DNA from: Nocardioides luteus
Lineage (GTDB): Bacteria > Actinomycetota > Actinomycetes > Propionibacteriales > Nocardioidaceae
Direction of reading: 5' to 3'
NCBI RefSeq assembly: GCF_015752315.1
Contig: NZ_JADOVJ010000001.1
Coordinates: 3,774,501 to 3,838,500 of the forward strand
DNA: 64,000 nt
The notes below the pieces were generated by a model. It had not been told where the DNA came from. It saw only the letters and a program-made list of their open reading frames with translations, and made no database searches. Shown one piece after another: positions 15,747 to 25,559 of this stretch. Position numbers and translations under genes: made by a program. Position 1 is the first letter of the stretch. Each line of letters opens with the position of its first letter.

Positions 15747-16951
15747 CAGGCCGTCGCTGCCTTCTCCGCCAGCCGGCCGAGCACGTCCTGCAGCGACTGC
15801 ACCGTGGCCGACAGCTTCTTGCCGTCGGAGGCCTTCAGCTCGGCGGTGTAGGGACGGTAGCCACCCAGCGCCGTCGGGTCCTTGTAGCCCTCGAGGTCGT
15901 CGGTGACGGCGGTGAAGCGCCCGTCGATGGTCTTGACCAGCTCGGCGTCGATCTTCTCCAGACCCGGGCGGAGCGCGGCGTAGGCCTGCTGAGCGCCCTC
16001 GACGTTGTTGGCGAAGTCGACCAGGTCGATGTGGCTGTAGGCCTCCTCCTCGCCGGTGATCTTGCCCGACTGGACCTCCTCGAGCAGCGCGGCGGCACCG
16101 TTGGCGAGGTCCTCGGGCTTGAACTCCAGGGTCTTGCCGACCTCGGCGAGCTTGGTGACGTTGGTGACCAGGTCGGCGGCGTACTTCTTGGTCTGGTCGG
16201 TGATCTTCTTCGCCTCGAACAGGTCACGCTCGACGGCGTGGAAGCCGCTCCAGCCGACCGCCTCGTCGAGGTTGGAGGCGCGCATGTCGATCAGGTAGTC
16301 GAGGTTGCCCTTGTTGTCGGTCGGGTCGAAGCCCTCCATCACGAAGCCCTCGACGTCGGACTCGATCTTCTCGTAGAAGGGGCGGGCGTCGGCGTAGGCC
16401 TTCTGGGCCGCGGCGACGTCGCCCGAGTCGACGGCCTTCTGCAGCTCCTGGACACCGACGACCATCGCATCGAGCTGCGTGTTGACGTAGGTCGTGTAGT
16501 CCTTCGCGCCCGCGGCGAGCAGCTCGGCGGTGTCGCCGGTCGGCTCCGCCGCGGCCTCGCCGGTGACCTCGAAGGGGATCCGCTCCTCGGTGGCGCCCGG
16601 GCAGTAGACCTCGTAGTCACCACCGCCGAGGGTGAGGGTGAAGGACACCTCGGGCAGGCCCGGGGCGAGGTTCTCCTTCTCGCCGAGGATCTTCTGGCCG
16701 TCCATCAGCTCGACCTCGGTGACCCCGGCCGCCGACTCGTTGACGACCGTGAAGGTCACCGGTCCAGCAGCGGCGGTGTCAGTGTCGAGCTCGCAGACGT
16801 CACCGTCGGAGCCGCTGACCAGCTTCACCGCGACCTGGCTCGCGCCCTTCTTCTTCGGCGCCGCCGAGTCGTCGGTGTCGCTGCCGCAGGCAGCGAGGCC
16901 GGTCAGGCACAGCGCGGTGAGTGCTGCAACGGAGATCGCCTTACGCGACAT
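15746..16951 (-). CDS. efeO: iron uptake lipoprotein EfeO
   Basis: The 401-residue protein has a lipoprotein signal (lipobox LAAC, Cys at residue 22), a cupredoxin-like domain (about 35-130, with a CELD cysteine and EVYCPGA) and a C-terminal M75/imelysin domain with the GFHAVE (GxHxxE) metal motif near residue 238. It captures iron outside the membrane and passes it to EfeU. It overlaps the end of efeU by 11 nt. Confidence 0.93.
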   Translation of the reverse strand: MSRKAISVAALTALCLTGLAACGSDTDDSAAPKKKGASQVAVKLVSGSDGDVCELDTDTAAAGPVTFTVVNESAAGVTEVELMDGQKILGEKENLAPGLPEVSFTLTLGGGDYEVYCPGATEERIPFEVTGEAAAEPTGDTAELLAAGAKDYTTYVNTQLDAMVVGVQELQKAVDSGDVAAAQKAYADARPFYEKIESDVEGFVMEGFDPTDNKGNLDYLIDMRASNLDEAVGWSGFHAVERDLFEAKKITDQTKKYAADLVTNVTKLAEVGKTLEFKPEDLANGAAALLEEVQSGKITGEEEAYSHIDLVDFANNVEGAQQAYAALRPGLEKIDAELVKTIDGRFTAVTDDLEGYKDPTALGGYRPYTAELKASDGKKLSATVQSLQDVLGRLAEKAATA

Positions 16952-18485
16952 GGGTGGTTCCTTCCACTGATGACTCCCGAGGCCCTTCGTGGCCGGGGTC
17001 GTTGACGGCGCGCGGTTCGGTGGCGCGGCCGGGCCTGCGCAGGGACTGCCACAGCAGCAGCCCGGCGAGGACGATGAGGGCGACCGGCACCCAGTGCTTC
17101 CACAGCAGCCGGTCGTGGGCGGCTCGGTCCGCCTCGGCGATCGTCGCCGACAGGTCGGCCGCGTAGGTCTCCTCGACCTGCAGCGCGGCGCCGTCGACGG
17201 TGAAGGTGCGCGGCGAGATCAGGCCGCCGCCCTCGATCGTGAGCAGGAGCTTGCCGGTGGTGCGTACGTCGACCAGGCCGTCGTCACGGCTCAGCACCGT
17301 GTGACGGGTGGTGTCGGTCCAGCGGGCCTCGTAGGGGCCCGGCGCGGTGGTGAGGTTGAGGCCGACTGGGACCCTGTTGCCGGTGTAGGTGAGCAGGTCC
17401 CCCGCGGTGAGGGTGGCCGGCAGGTCGCCGGAACCCTCCGCGTGCCAGGCGGTGTCGGCGTTGCCGGTGTGGTCGGTGGGGTTGCCGAGCTCGATCTTCT
17501 CGCCGTCGGCGGTCAGGGTCGCCCGGTCACCCGAGACGGCCAGCACCGCCGTACGTCCGTCCGCCAGCGGTGCCTCGCGGGGCACGTCGACGCCCGGCAG
17601 CGGCACGAGGACGAAGAGCACGGCGGCGACGGCCACGGCGGCGACGGCGCCGCCGATCCGCAGCCGTCGCGCGAGCGCGGCGCCCGGGCGCAGCCGGGCG
17701 GGCAGGAGCAGCATCGCGAGCATCGGCACCAGGTAGGCGAGCCAGCCGAGCACCTCGATCACGCGCGGGTCGGCGGGGACGCCGAGGATCCCGGTGATCA
17801 CGGCCGAGCGCACCGAGCCGTTGGGGATGAGCCAGGACAGGTCGACCGTGCGGCCCTGGCCGACGGTCACCCAGCCCGCCTCGTGCCCGGTGCGCAGCGC
17901 AAACATCACCAGCCCGGCAGCGACGAAGACCAGGAAGACCCCGGTGACCTGGAAGAACATCTTCAGGTTGAGGCGCAGGCCGCCGGCGTAGATCCCCCAG
18001 CCGAGCCCGATGGAGATGGCCAGACCGAGGAGGGCGCCGAGGATCGCGGCCGGGGCGCTGGTGGCGTTCTGGATCGTGGCGAGCAGGAAGACGGAGGTCT
18101 CGAAACCCTCGCGCAGCACGGCCAGGAAGCCCATCAGCGCCATCGCGGTCAGCGTGCCGGCGCCCAGCGCCGCGGCCGCCGCCTTCTCGAGCTCGCCCTT
18201 GAGGCTGCGGGCGTGGGTGTGCATCCAGCGGATCATCCCGGTCACGAACACGATGGCGATCACGCCGATGACGCACTCGAGCATCTCCTGCTGCCGCTGC
18301 GGCAGCGCCTGCTCGAGCAGGCGCAGCGCGACACCGACGGCGACGCTCAGCCCGATGCCGGCGCCGACCCCGATCCACAGCCCGCGCAGCGGGGCGCGGT
18401 TGCGGCGCAGGAAGGTGGCGATGATCGACACGATCAGCGCCGCCTCGAGCCCCTCGCGCAGGCCGATGACGAACGTTGGAAGCAT
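16941..18485 (-). CDS. efeU: iron permease EfeU with long C-terminal extension
   Basis: The FTR1-family permease has the two iron-translocation motifs REGLEA (residues 9-14) and LREGFET (near 125) and seven or so membrane segments in the first 290 residues. The remaining ~220 residues are unusual: an extracytoplasmic beta-rich stretch (about 305-465), one more transmembrane helix (about 470-487) and a charged tail. Typical EfeU proteins are about 280 residues, so this form carries an added external domain, perhaps for docking EfeO/EfeB. It is the first gene of efeUOB and is preceded by an iron box. Confidence 0.92.
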   Translation of the reverse strand: MLPTFVIGLREGLEAALIVSIIATFLRRNRAPLRGLWIGVGAGIGLSVAVGVALRLLEQALPQRQQEMLECVIGVIAIVFVTGMIRWMHTHARSLKGELEKAAAAALGAGTLTAMALMGFLAVLREGFETSVFLLATIQNATSAPAAILGALLGLAISIGLGWGIYAGGLRLNLKMFFQVTGVFLVFVAAGLVMFALRTGHEAGWVTVGQGRTVDLSWLIPNGSVRSAVITGILGVPADPRVIEVLGWLAYLVPMLAMLLLPARLRPGAALARRLRIGGAVAAVAVAAVLFVLVPLPGVDVPREAPLADGRTAVLAVSGDRATLTADGEKIELGNPTDHTGNADTAWHAEGSGDLPATLTAGDLLTYTGNRVPVGLNLTTAPGPYEARWTDTTRHTVLSRDDGLVDVRTTGKLLLTIEGGGLISPRTFTVDGAALQVEETYAADLSATIAEADRAAHDRLLWKHWVPVALIVLAGLLLWQSLRRPGRATEPRAVNDPGHEGPRESSVEGTTHVA

Positions 18486-18500
18486 TCCCGCAGCCTAACG

Positions 18501-18519
18501 TTAGGTTAGGCTCACCTTG
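18501..18519. promoter_or_regulatory. DtxR/IdeR-type iron box upstream of efeU
   Basis: TTAGGTTAGGCTCACCTTG matches the actinobacterial iron box TTAGGTTAGGCTCACCTAA at 17 of 19 positions. It sits 15 nt before the efeU start, so iron-loaded DtxR/IdeR/DmdR1 would repress the operon. It overlaps an additional TAACGTTA palindrome (18496-18503). Confidence 0.88.
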
Positions 18520-18528
18520 TAGGGCGGG

Positions 18529-18545
18529 ACCCAGAATTTTTCTGG
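18529..18545 (-). terminator. weak hairpin after the FrnE-like gene
   Basis: CCCAGAA/TTCTGGG stem with a 3-nt loop, 34 nt after the FrnE-like stop and just upstream of the efeU promoter. It is AT-rich in the centre and has no strong T-tract, so it is a possible terminator. Confidence 0.4.
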
Positions 18546-18578
18546 GCTTGTCCTTCGGTTCGGCTGTTCAGAGCCTCG

Positions 18579-19274
18579 TCAGATCGCGCAGCCGTCGGGT
18601 CCGCAGGCGTCGCCGTCACCGACGATCGTGAGCGCGGGCCTGGTCTCGGCGTGCACCTTCTCCAGCAGCTGGCTGAACAGGTCGGTCGGCTGGGCGCCGG
18701 AGACGCCGTACTTCCCCTCGACGACGTAGAACGGCACCCCGGTGGCGCCGTAGGCGCGGGCCTGCTCGATGTCGGCCTGGACGTCGCCGGCGAACTCCTC
18801 GCTGGCGAGCACCTCGTCCACCCGGCCGGCGTCGAGACCGACGTTCACGGCGGACTGCTTCAGCACGGCGTGGTCACCCATCGACTCCCCGCGGGTGAAG
18901 TACGCAGCGAGCAGCTCCTCCTTGAGCGCGGCCTGCTTGCCCTCGGCCTTGGCGAGGTGGAGCAGCCGGTGGGCGTCGATGGTCCGCGCGTGCGGGGTGT
19001 CCTCGTGGCGGAACTCCAGGCCGGCCGCCGCGGCAGGCTCGTTGGCCCGCTTCATCAGCTCGCGGGCCTGGTCGACCGAGGCGCCGAACTTCTTCGCGAG
19101 GGCCTCGACGGTGGTCTCCACCGGGACCTCGGGAGCGGTCGGGTCGAGCTCGAAGGAGTGGTAGACGATCTCGACGTCGTCGCTGTGCTCGAAGCGCTCG
19201 AGGGCTTCCTCGAGATGGCGCTTGCCGATGTAGCACCAGGGACAGACGACGTCGGACCAGACATCAATACGCAT
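18579..19274 (-). CDS. DsbA-family oxidoreductase, FrnE-like
   Basis: The 231-residue cytoplasmic thioredoxin-fold protein starts MRIDVWSDVVCPWCYIGKR, with the CPWC redox motif at residues 11-14 and a cis-Pro region TGVPFYVV near 180. The C-terminus has two more cysteines (DACGPDGCAI), as in FrnE proteins, which may form a second disulfide. It has no signal peptide, so it acts in the cytoplasm as a disulfide isomerase or polyketide-type oxidoreductase. The true ATG is at 19274; the longer frame is a shadow. Confidence 0.88.
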   Translation of the reverse strand: MRIDVWSDVVCPWCYIGKRHLEEALERFEHSDDVEIVYHSFELDPTAPEVPVETTVEALAKKFGASVDQARELMKRANEPAAAAGLEFRHEDTPHARTIDAHRLLHLAKAEGKQAALKEELLAAYFTRGESMGDHAVLKQSAVNVGLDAGRVDEVLASEEFAGDVQADIEQARAYGATGVPFYVVEGKYGVSGAQPTDLFSQLLEKVHAETRPALTIVGDGDACGPDGCAI

Positions 19275-19319
19275 GTGACGGGAACGTTTGGTTCGGTACG
19301 AAACATTCCGCAACGGACT

Positions 19320-19350
19320 GATCTCCCCTGAGATCGTCTCAGGGGAGATC
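19320..19350. repeat. 14-bp inverted repeat between divergent genes
   Basis: GATCTCCCCTGAGA (19320-19333) and its exact inverse (19337-19350) are separated by three bases in the gap between the FrnE-like gene and the ABC ATPase. Two direct copies of CCAGGGATCTG follow (about 19373-19394). It may be an operator or an RNA hairpin. The rest of the 159-nt gap shows no gene. Confidence 0.6.
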
Positions 19351-19433
19351 AGGGGTAGGCCCAGGAACCGTCCAGGGATCTGCCAGGGATCTGCCCGACG
19401 CGCGTGAGCATGCCGGGGCGCGAGGCTCGGAGC

Positions 19434-20351
19434 ATGATCCAGATCGATGCCCTCACCAAGAGGTACGGCAGGTTCACGGCCGTCGACAACGTGACCTTCA
19501 CAGCCGAGCCCGGCCGGGTGACCGGCTTCCTCGGCCCCAACGGCGCCGGCAAGTCCACGACCATGCGCATCCTGGTCGGACTCACCGATCCGTCCTCCGG
19601 CAGCGCCCACCTCCTCGGCCGCCACTTCTCGCAGCTGCCCAACCCGGGCCGCGAGGTCGGCGTCCTGCTCGACGCCTCCGCCCAGCACGGCGGTCGCACC
19701 GGCCGCGAGATCCTGACGCTGGCCGCCCGCACCATGGGCCTGCCGAAGTCCCGCGTCGCCGAGACCCTCGCGCGGGTCAGCCTGACCGAGGACGAGGCCG
19801 GGCGCCGCGTACGCAACTACTCCCTAGGGATGCGGCAGCGGCTCGGGATCGCGACGGCCCTGATCGGAGACCCCGAGGTCCTGATCCTCGACGAGCCCGC
19901 CAACGGCCTCGACCCGGCCGGCATCCGCTGGATGCGCGACCTGCTGCGCGGCTTCGCCGACGACGGCGGCACCGTGCTGCTCTCCTCGCACCTGCTGCAC
20001 GAGATCGAGGTGATCGCCGACGACATCGTGGTCATCGGCAACGGCCGGATCGTGGCGCAGGGCACCAAGCAGGAGCTGCTCGCCAGCGGCGAGACGTACG
20101 CCCGTTCCAGTGATCCCACCTCGCTCGGCCGGGCCCTCCAGCGGGCCGGGCACACCGCCGAGATCACCTCCGAGGGCGCCGTCCGCAGCGACGCCGACCT
20201 CACCACCGTCGGCCAGATCGCCTTCGACGCCGGGCTGGTGCTGGCCGAGCTCCGCGCCGCCGACGGCGCCGGGCTGGAGGAGATGTTCCTCCAGCTCACC
20301 GCAGAGACCCAGCGTGACCACCTCCAGACCCCGGAAGGGGAAGCAGCATGA
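19434..20351 (+). CDS. ABC exporter ATP-binding protein
   Basis: The 305-residue single ABC domain has Walker A GPNGAGKST, signature YSLGMRQR, Walker B LILDEPANGLDP and the H-loop SSHLLHE. The C-terminal ~80 residues are the extension seen in DrrA/ABC-2 exporters. With the permease immediately downstream (ATGA overlap) it forms an ABC-2 type exporter; the substrate is unknown. I chose the ATG at 19434 (MIQIDAL) over a GTG at 19404. Confidence 0.88.
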   Translation: MIQIDALTKRYGRFTAVDNVTFTAEPGRVTGFLGPNGAGKSTTMRILVGLTDPSSGSAHLLGRHFSQLPNPGREVGVLLDASAQHGGRTGREILTLAARTMGLPKSRVAETLARVSLTEDEAGRRVRNYSLGMRQRLGIATALIGDPEVLILDEPANGLDPAGIRWMRDLLRGFADDGGTVLLSSHLLHEIEVIADDIVVIGNGRIVAQGTKQELLASGETYARSSDPTSLGRALQRAGHTAEITSEGAVRSDADLTTVGQIAFDAGLVLAELRAADGAGLEEMFLQLTAETQRDHLQTPEGEAA

Positions 20352-21166
20352 CCACCACGACCATCGCCCCGGAGCCGGCCGGCCCGGCTGCGGTACGCCG
20401 CCGCGAGCGGCCCGTGCCCGCCCCGATCCCCTTCGGCCGGATCGCCGGCATCGAGCTGCGCAAGATGTTCGACACCCGCTCGGGGTTCTGGCTGATGGCC
20501 AGCCTGGTCGTGCTCTCCCTGGCCGCGACCGCGGCCACGATCATCTTCGTGGACGCCGACAACCTCGACTACGAGGGCTTCGCGAGTGCGTGGGGCATCC
20601 CGATGTCCGTGATCCTGCCGATGATCGCGGTGCTCGCCGTCACGAGTGAGTGGAGCGCTCGCAGCGCGCTGACGACCTTCACCCTGGTGCCCGGACGTGG
20701 TCGCGTGATCAGTGCGAAGGCCGTGGTCACCGCCCTGGTCGGAGTCGTCGCCATCGCGGTCGCAGCACTCGTCGGCGCCCTGGGCTACCTCGGCGTGGCA
20801 GCCGTCATGGATCTCGACCCCGTCTGGAACCTCTCCTTCGCCGAGCTCGCCCGGGTCACCCTGGCCAGCGAGATCGGGATGTTCATGGGCTTCATGCTCG
20901 GCACGCTCTTCCGCAGCTCGCCGGCCGCGATCGTGGCGTACTTCGTCTACGCCCTCGTCCTGCCCGGCGTCTCCTCGGCGCTCGCCTCGACCAACACCTG
21001 GTGGGCCGAGCACGCGACCTGGTTCGACCTCAACTGGGCGACGATGAACCTGTACTCCGAGATGACCGACAAGATGTGGGCCCAACTCGGCGTCGCCGGC
21101 CTGATCTGGCTGGTGATCCCGATGCTCGTCGGCCTCCGCCTGGTCCTCAAGTCCGAGGTCAAATAA
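20348..21166 (+). CDS. ABC-2 type exporter permease
   Basis: The 272-residue protein has six hydrophobic segments after a short Pro/Arg-rich N-terminus, in the pattern of ABC-2 membrane proteins (GIELRKMFDTRSGFWLMAS near residue 37). It is coupled by overlap to the ATPase gene and would dimerise to form the export channel. No neighbouring biosynthetic gene indicates the cargo. It ends immediately before a nested palindromic repeat. Confidence 0.85.
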   Translation: MTTTTIAPEPAGPAAVRRRERPVPAPIPFGRIAGIELRKMFDTRSGFWLMASLVVLSLAATAATIIFVDADNLDYEGFASAWGIPMSVILPMIAVLAVTSEWSARSALTTFTLVPGRGRVISAKAVVTALVGVVAIAVAALVGALGYLGVAAVMDLDPVWNLSFAELARVTLASEIGMFMGFMLGTLFRSSPAAIVAYFVYALVLPGVSSALASTNTWWAEHATWFDLNWATMNLYSEMTDKMWAQLGVAGLIWLVIPMLVGLRLVLKSEVK

Positions 21167-21167
21167 C

Positions 21168-21287
21168 CCGCCGAGTCGGCGCAACTGTCCCGCTCAAAAC
21201 CGCCGAGTCGGCGCGTCTGTCCCAAGACTCTGGGACAGACGCGCCGACTCGGGCCCGTTTTCTGGGACAGTCGCGCCGACTCGGCGA
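21168..21287. repeat. nested palindromic repeat between the ABC permease and ilvC
   Basis: Four copies of a unit CCGAGTCGGCGC...TGTCCC are arranged as two forward (from 21168 and 21200) and two inverted (from about 21231 and 21259), giving an outer and an inner dyad. The inner arms (about 21202-21224 and 21231-21253) pair perfectly around AGACTC. It fills the gap between convergent genes. The layout resembles the element at 4514-4595, although the sequence differs. Confidence 0.82.
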
Positions 21288-21295
21288 ACTTCGGG

Positions 21296-22321
<1,026 letters not shown>

Positions 22322-22355
22322 GAGGGCTTCTCCTTTAGTTGTGTTTGATAGGGGT

Positions 22356-22919
22356 TCAGACCGCGGAAGGCGGAGCGGGCACAGCCACGGATCGCAGGCT
22401 GCGCTCGGAGATCGACCGGGAGCCGCGGCCCATGCCGACCATGCCGGACTGGGAGAGCTCACGGATACCGAAGGGCTCGATGACCCGGAGGAAGTCATTG
22501 AGCTTGCCGGTGTTGCCGGCCAGCTGGACGATGACGGTGTCGGTGGACACGTCGACGACCTTGGCGCGGAAGAGCTGAATGGTGTCGAGCACCTGGCTGC
22601 GGGTCTCCGTGGTGGCGGTGATCTTGACCAGCATGAGCGCACGCTGGACGCGCGTCTCGGGCTCGAGCTCGACGATCTTGATCACCTCGACCAGCTTGTT
22701 GAGCTGCTTGGTGACCTGCTCGAGGGGGGTGTTCTCGAGGTTGACGACGACCGTCATGCGGGAGACCTCGTCGTGCTCGGTCGGTCCCACCGCGAGGGAT
22801 TCGATGTTGAAGCCGCGGCGCGAGAAGAGCGCGGCCACACGGGCCAGGACGCCGGGCTTGTTCTCGACCAGGACGCTCAGCGTGTGCTTGCCGCCGGTCT
22901 TCACGGGCTGGATGCTCAT
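22356..22919 (-). CDS. ilvN: acetolactate synthase regulatory subunit
   Basis: The 187-residue protein has an N-terminal ACT domain ([20 protein letters not shown] near residue 13, then [10 protein letters not shown]) and the C-terminal domain of small acetolactate synthase subunits. It confers valine feedback inhibition on IlvB. Its ATG overlaps the ilvB stop (TGATG), giving coupled translation. Confidence 0.94.
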   Translation of the reverse strand: MSIQPVKTGGKHTLSVLVENKPGVLARVAALFSRRGFNIESLAVGPTEHDEVSRMTVVVNLENTPLEQVTKQLNKLVEVIKIVELEPETRVQRALMLVKITATTETRSQVLDTIQLFRAKVVDVSTDTVIVQLAGNTGKLNDFLRVIEPFGIRELSQSGMVGMGRGSRSISERSLRSVAVPAPPSAV

Positions 22920-24670
22920 CAGAGGTCGTCCTCGTCGAACTCGGGCGCGAGGTCGCGCGCGTACTGGATCTCGTCGTTGGAGGAGCCGGCGGCGACCATC
23001 GGCCACACCATGGCGTCCTTGTTGACCCGGAAGTCGACGACGACGGGCATGTCGTTGATCTCCATGGCCTTCTCGATGGTGGCATCGACGTCGTCGGCGG
23101 AGTCGCAGGCCAGGCCGACGCAGCCCATGGCCTCGGCCAGCTTGGGGAAGTCGGGGATGCGCTTCGGCTGGCCATGGCCCTGCAGGTTGGTGTTGGAGTA
23201 GCGCTCGCCGTAGAAGAGCGTCTGCCACTGGCGCACCATGCCGAGGTTGTCGTTGTTGATGATGGCGACCTTGATCGGGATGCCCTCGATCGCGCAGGTG
23301 GCCAGCTCCTGGTTGGTCATCTGGAAGCAGCCGTCGCCGTCGATCGACCACACCGTGGAGTCCGGGCAGCCGACCTTGGCGCCCATGGCGGCCGGGACGG
23401 AGTAGCCCATCGTGCCGAGGCCACCGGAGTTGATCCAGGTGTTGGGGTGCTCGTAGCCGATGAACTGCGCGGCCCACATCTGGTGCTGGCCGACACCGGC
23501 GGTGAAGATCGTGTCCTCGCCGGAGATCTTGCCGAGCCGCTCGATGACGTACTGCGGCGAGAGGCCCTCGGCGGGGAGGTCGTAGCCGAGCGGGTACTGC
23601 TTCTTGATCCCGGCGACGAAGGCGATCCAGCCCTCGTAGTCGCCCTCCTTGCCGGCCTCCTTCTCGGCGGTGAGCACCGCGATCAGGTCGGCGAGGACCT
23701 CGCGCACGTCGCCCACGATCGGGACGTCGGCGTAGCGGTTCTTGCCGATCTCGGCCGGGTCGATGTCGGCGTGGATCACCTTGGCGTTGGGGGCGAAGGA
23801 GTCCAGGTTGCCGGTGACACGGTCGTCGAAGCGGGCGCCCAGGCTGATGATCAGGTCGGACTTCTGCAGGCCGGCGACCGCGGCGACGGTGCCGTGCATG
23901 CCCGGCATACCGAGGTGCTGCGGGTGGGAGTCGGGGAAGGCGCCGCGCGCCATCAGCGTGGTCACGACCGGGATACCGGTGAGCGTGGCCAGCTGCAGGA
24001 GCTCGCGGTGGGCGCCGGAGCGGATCGTGCCGCCACCGACGTACAGGACAGGCTTCTTGGCCTCCAGCATCAGGCGCGCAGCCTCGCGGATCTGCTTGGC
24101 GTGCGGCCTGGTCACCGGGCGGTAGCCCGGCAGGTGGAGCTCGGTCGGCCACCGGTAGGTGGTGGTGGCCTGCAACGCCGACTTGGTGACGTCGACGAGG
24201 ACCGGACCCGGCCTCCCGGAGGAGGCGAGGTGGAAGGCCTCAGCGACCCGGAGCGGGATCTCCGCCGGGTCGGTGATGAGGAAGCTGTGCTTGGTGACCG
24301 GCATCGTGATGCCGCGGATGTCCGCCTCCTGGAAGGCGTCGGTGCCGATCATCGCCGCGCCGACCTGGCCGGTGATGGCCACCATCGGCACGGAGTCCAT
24401 GTTGGCGTCGGCAAGCGGGGTGACGAGGTTGGTCGCGCCCGGACCGGACGTCGCCATGCAGACCCCCACCTTGCCGGTCGCGGCGGCGTAGCCCTGGGCC
24501 GCGTGGCCGGCGCCCTGCTCGTGGCGTACGAGGATGTGGCGGATCTTCGAGTCCATCAGCGGGTCGTACGCCGGAAGGATCGCTCCTCCCGGAATGCCGA
24601 AGATGTTCTCGGCCCCCGCTGCTTCCAGCGACTTGATCAGGCTCTGTGCGCCTGTCATCTGCTCGCTCAT
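22919..24670 (-). CDS. ilvB: acetolactate synthase catalytic subunit
   Basis: The 583-residue thiamine-diphosphate enzyme has [14 protein letters not shown] and the catalytic-Glu region [14 protein letters not shown] at the N-terminus. Its C-terminal TPP-binding motif runs from [15 protein letters not shown] to [12 protein letters not shown]. It condenses two pyruvates, or pyruvate and 2-ketobutyrate. It leads the ilvBNC operon, behind a 13-residue Ile/Leu/Val leader peptide and terminator, so transcription attenuation is likely. Confidence 0.95.
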   Translation of the reverse strand: MSEQMTGAQSLIKSLEAAGAENIFGIPGGAILPAYDPLMDSKIRHILVRHEQGAGHAAQGYAAATGKVGVCMATSGPGATNLVTPLADANMDSVPMVAITGQVGAAMIGTDAFQEADIRGITMPVTKHSFLITDPAEIPLRVAEAFHLASSGRPGPVLVDVTKSALQATTTYRWPTELHLPGYRPVTRPHAKQIREAARLMLEAKKPVLYVGGGTIRSGAHRELLQLATLTGIPVVTTLMARGAFPDSHPQHLGMPGMHGTVAAVAGLQKSDLIISLGARFDDRVTGNLDSFAPNAKVIHADIDPAEIGKNRYADVPIVGDVREVLADLIAVLTAEKEAGKEGDYEGWIAFVAGIKKQYPLGYDLPAEGLSPQYVIERLGKISGEDTIFTAGVGQHQMWAAQFIGYEHPNTWINSGGLGTMGYSVPAAMGAKVGCPDSTVWSIDGDGCFQMTNQELATCAIEGIPIKVAIINNDNLGMVRQWQTLFYGERYSNTNLQGHGQPKRIPDFPKLAEAMGCVGLACDSADDVDATIEKAMEINDMPVVVDFRVNKDAMVWPMVAAGSSNDEIQYARDLAPEFDEDDL

Positions 24671-24731
24671 GTCCGCCGTCCTACTCCTCGGAGCTTCTAC
24701 TCATGGGATCTCGTGGGGTTGCTTGTGCAAC

Positions 24732-24764
24732 AAAAAACCCTCCGGCCCGGCGGGCAACGGAGGG
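24732..24764 (-). terminator. ilvB attenuator terminator
   Basis: Long GC stem CCCTCCG-GCCCG/CGGGC-CGGAGGG (24738-24764) followed on the minus strand by six T. Upstream, CGCGTCG (24768-24774) can pair with CGACGCG (24797-24803) next to the leader stop codon. The same pairing is seen in the cimA leader. Confidence 0.87.
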
Positions 24765-24791
24765 AGACGCGTCGTCTGGGGCCAGTGGCTC

Positions 24792-24833
24792 CTAGGCGAC
24801 GCGCCTGATAAGTACGAGAATGCTGTGCAGCAT
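24792..24833 (-). CDS. ilvB leader peptide (MLHSILVLIRRVA)
   Basis: A 13-codon frame has Ile-Leu-Val-Leu-Ile in sequence, all three end products of the pathway. It ends 122 nt before ilvB and is followed by a hairpin and an intrinsic terminator, as in the known ilvB leaders of actinobacteria. The upstream GGTTAACGT is shared with the leuB leader. Confidence 0.85.
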   Translation of the reverse strand: MLHSILVLIRRVA

Positions 24834-25024
24834 GCCCACACGTTAACCCCATGTGTCGCGCCGTGTCACCTCACCCTATCGCGCGTCCCATGATCTGAGA
24901 TCACCGTCCCAGTATCTGTCAGTCGTTCGGTCGGGGCAGCTCGCCGGAGCGGATCCTCGGCGCAGATCCTCGGAGCAGATCTCAGGGATCTCACCGAGGC
25001 GCCGGGCCCGCGGGGATCGCTAGC

Positions 25025-25061
25025 CTGGGCGGACCAGTGGATCTCGGGTCCGTCCGCCCAG
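25025..25061 (+). promoter_or_regulatory. inverted repeat in the 5' region of the F420-type gene
   Basis: CTGGGCGGAC (25025-25034) and GTCCGCCCAG (25052-25061) are exact inverses and end just before the GGAGG ribosome-binding site. They could form an mRNA stem or bind a regulator. A TAGCCT box (25021-25026) may be the -10. No other gene signal was found in 24834-25072. Confidence 0.45.
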
Positions 25062-25072
25062 TGGAGGCAACG

Positions 25073-25555
25073 ATGTCGACCGACGAGAAACACGGCTCCG
25101 CGTGGCTTCCGCCACGCTGGTTCATCCGCGCCGCGTGGTGGTTCCACCGCCGGCTGTACGCAGCGGGCGGCGCCCGCTTCCTGCGCCGTCCACGCCCGGA
25201 CCGGGCCGGCATGCTCCGGCTGACCACGGTCGGGCGCCGCACCGGGCAGGAGCGCTCGGTCATCCTGTCCTACGTCCCCGACGGGTCGACGTACGTCACG
25301 CTGGCGATGAACGGCTGGGCCGACCCGCCACCCGCCTGGTGGCTCAACCTGAAGGCCCGGCCCGAAGCCCTCGCCGAGACCGTCGACGGGCCACGGCAGG
25401 TGCGCGCCCACGAGGCCACCGGACCCGAGCGCGAGCGGCTGTGGGCGATGCTCGCCGCCGCCGACGACGGGTGGGGCGACCTCGACGACTTCGCCGCCCG
25501 GCGCTCGCACCAGACTCCGGTGGTGGTCCTGGAGGTCACCGAGCCCGCCTCGTGA
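25073..25555 (+). CDS. deazaflavin (F420)-dependent nitroreductase family protein
   Basis: The 160-residue protein has the Ddn/DUF385 split-barrel pattern: RLTTVGRRTGQERSVIL, then MNGWADPPPAWWLNLKARPEA. Proteins of this family bind F420 or related cofactors and reduce quinones, nitro compounds or other substrates, often at the membrane. The ATG at 25073 follows a GGAGG ribosome-binding site. Which cofactor it uses cannot be read from the sequence. Confidence 0.82.
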   Translation: MSTDEKHGSAWLPPRWFIRAAWWFHRRLYAAGGARFLRRPRPDRAGMLRLTTVGRRTGQERSVILSYVPDGSTYVTLAMNGWADPPPAWWLNLKARPEALAETVDGPRQVRAHEATGPERERLWAMLAAADDGWGDLDDFAARRSHQTPVVVLEVTEPAS

Positions 25556-25559
25556 CGGC

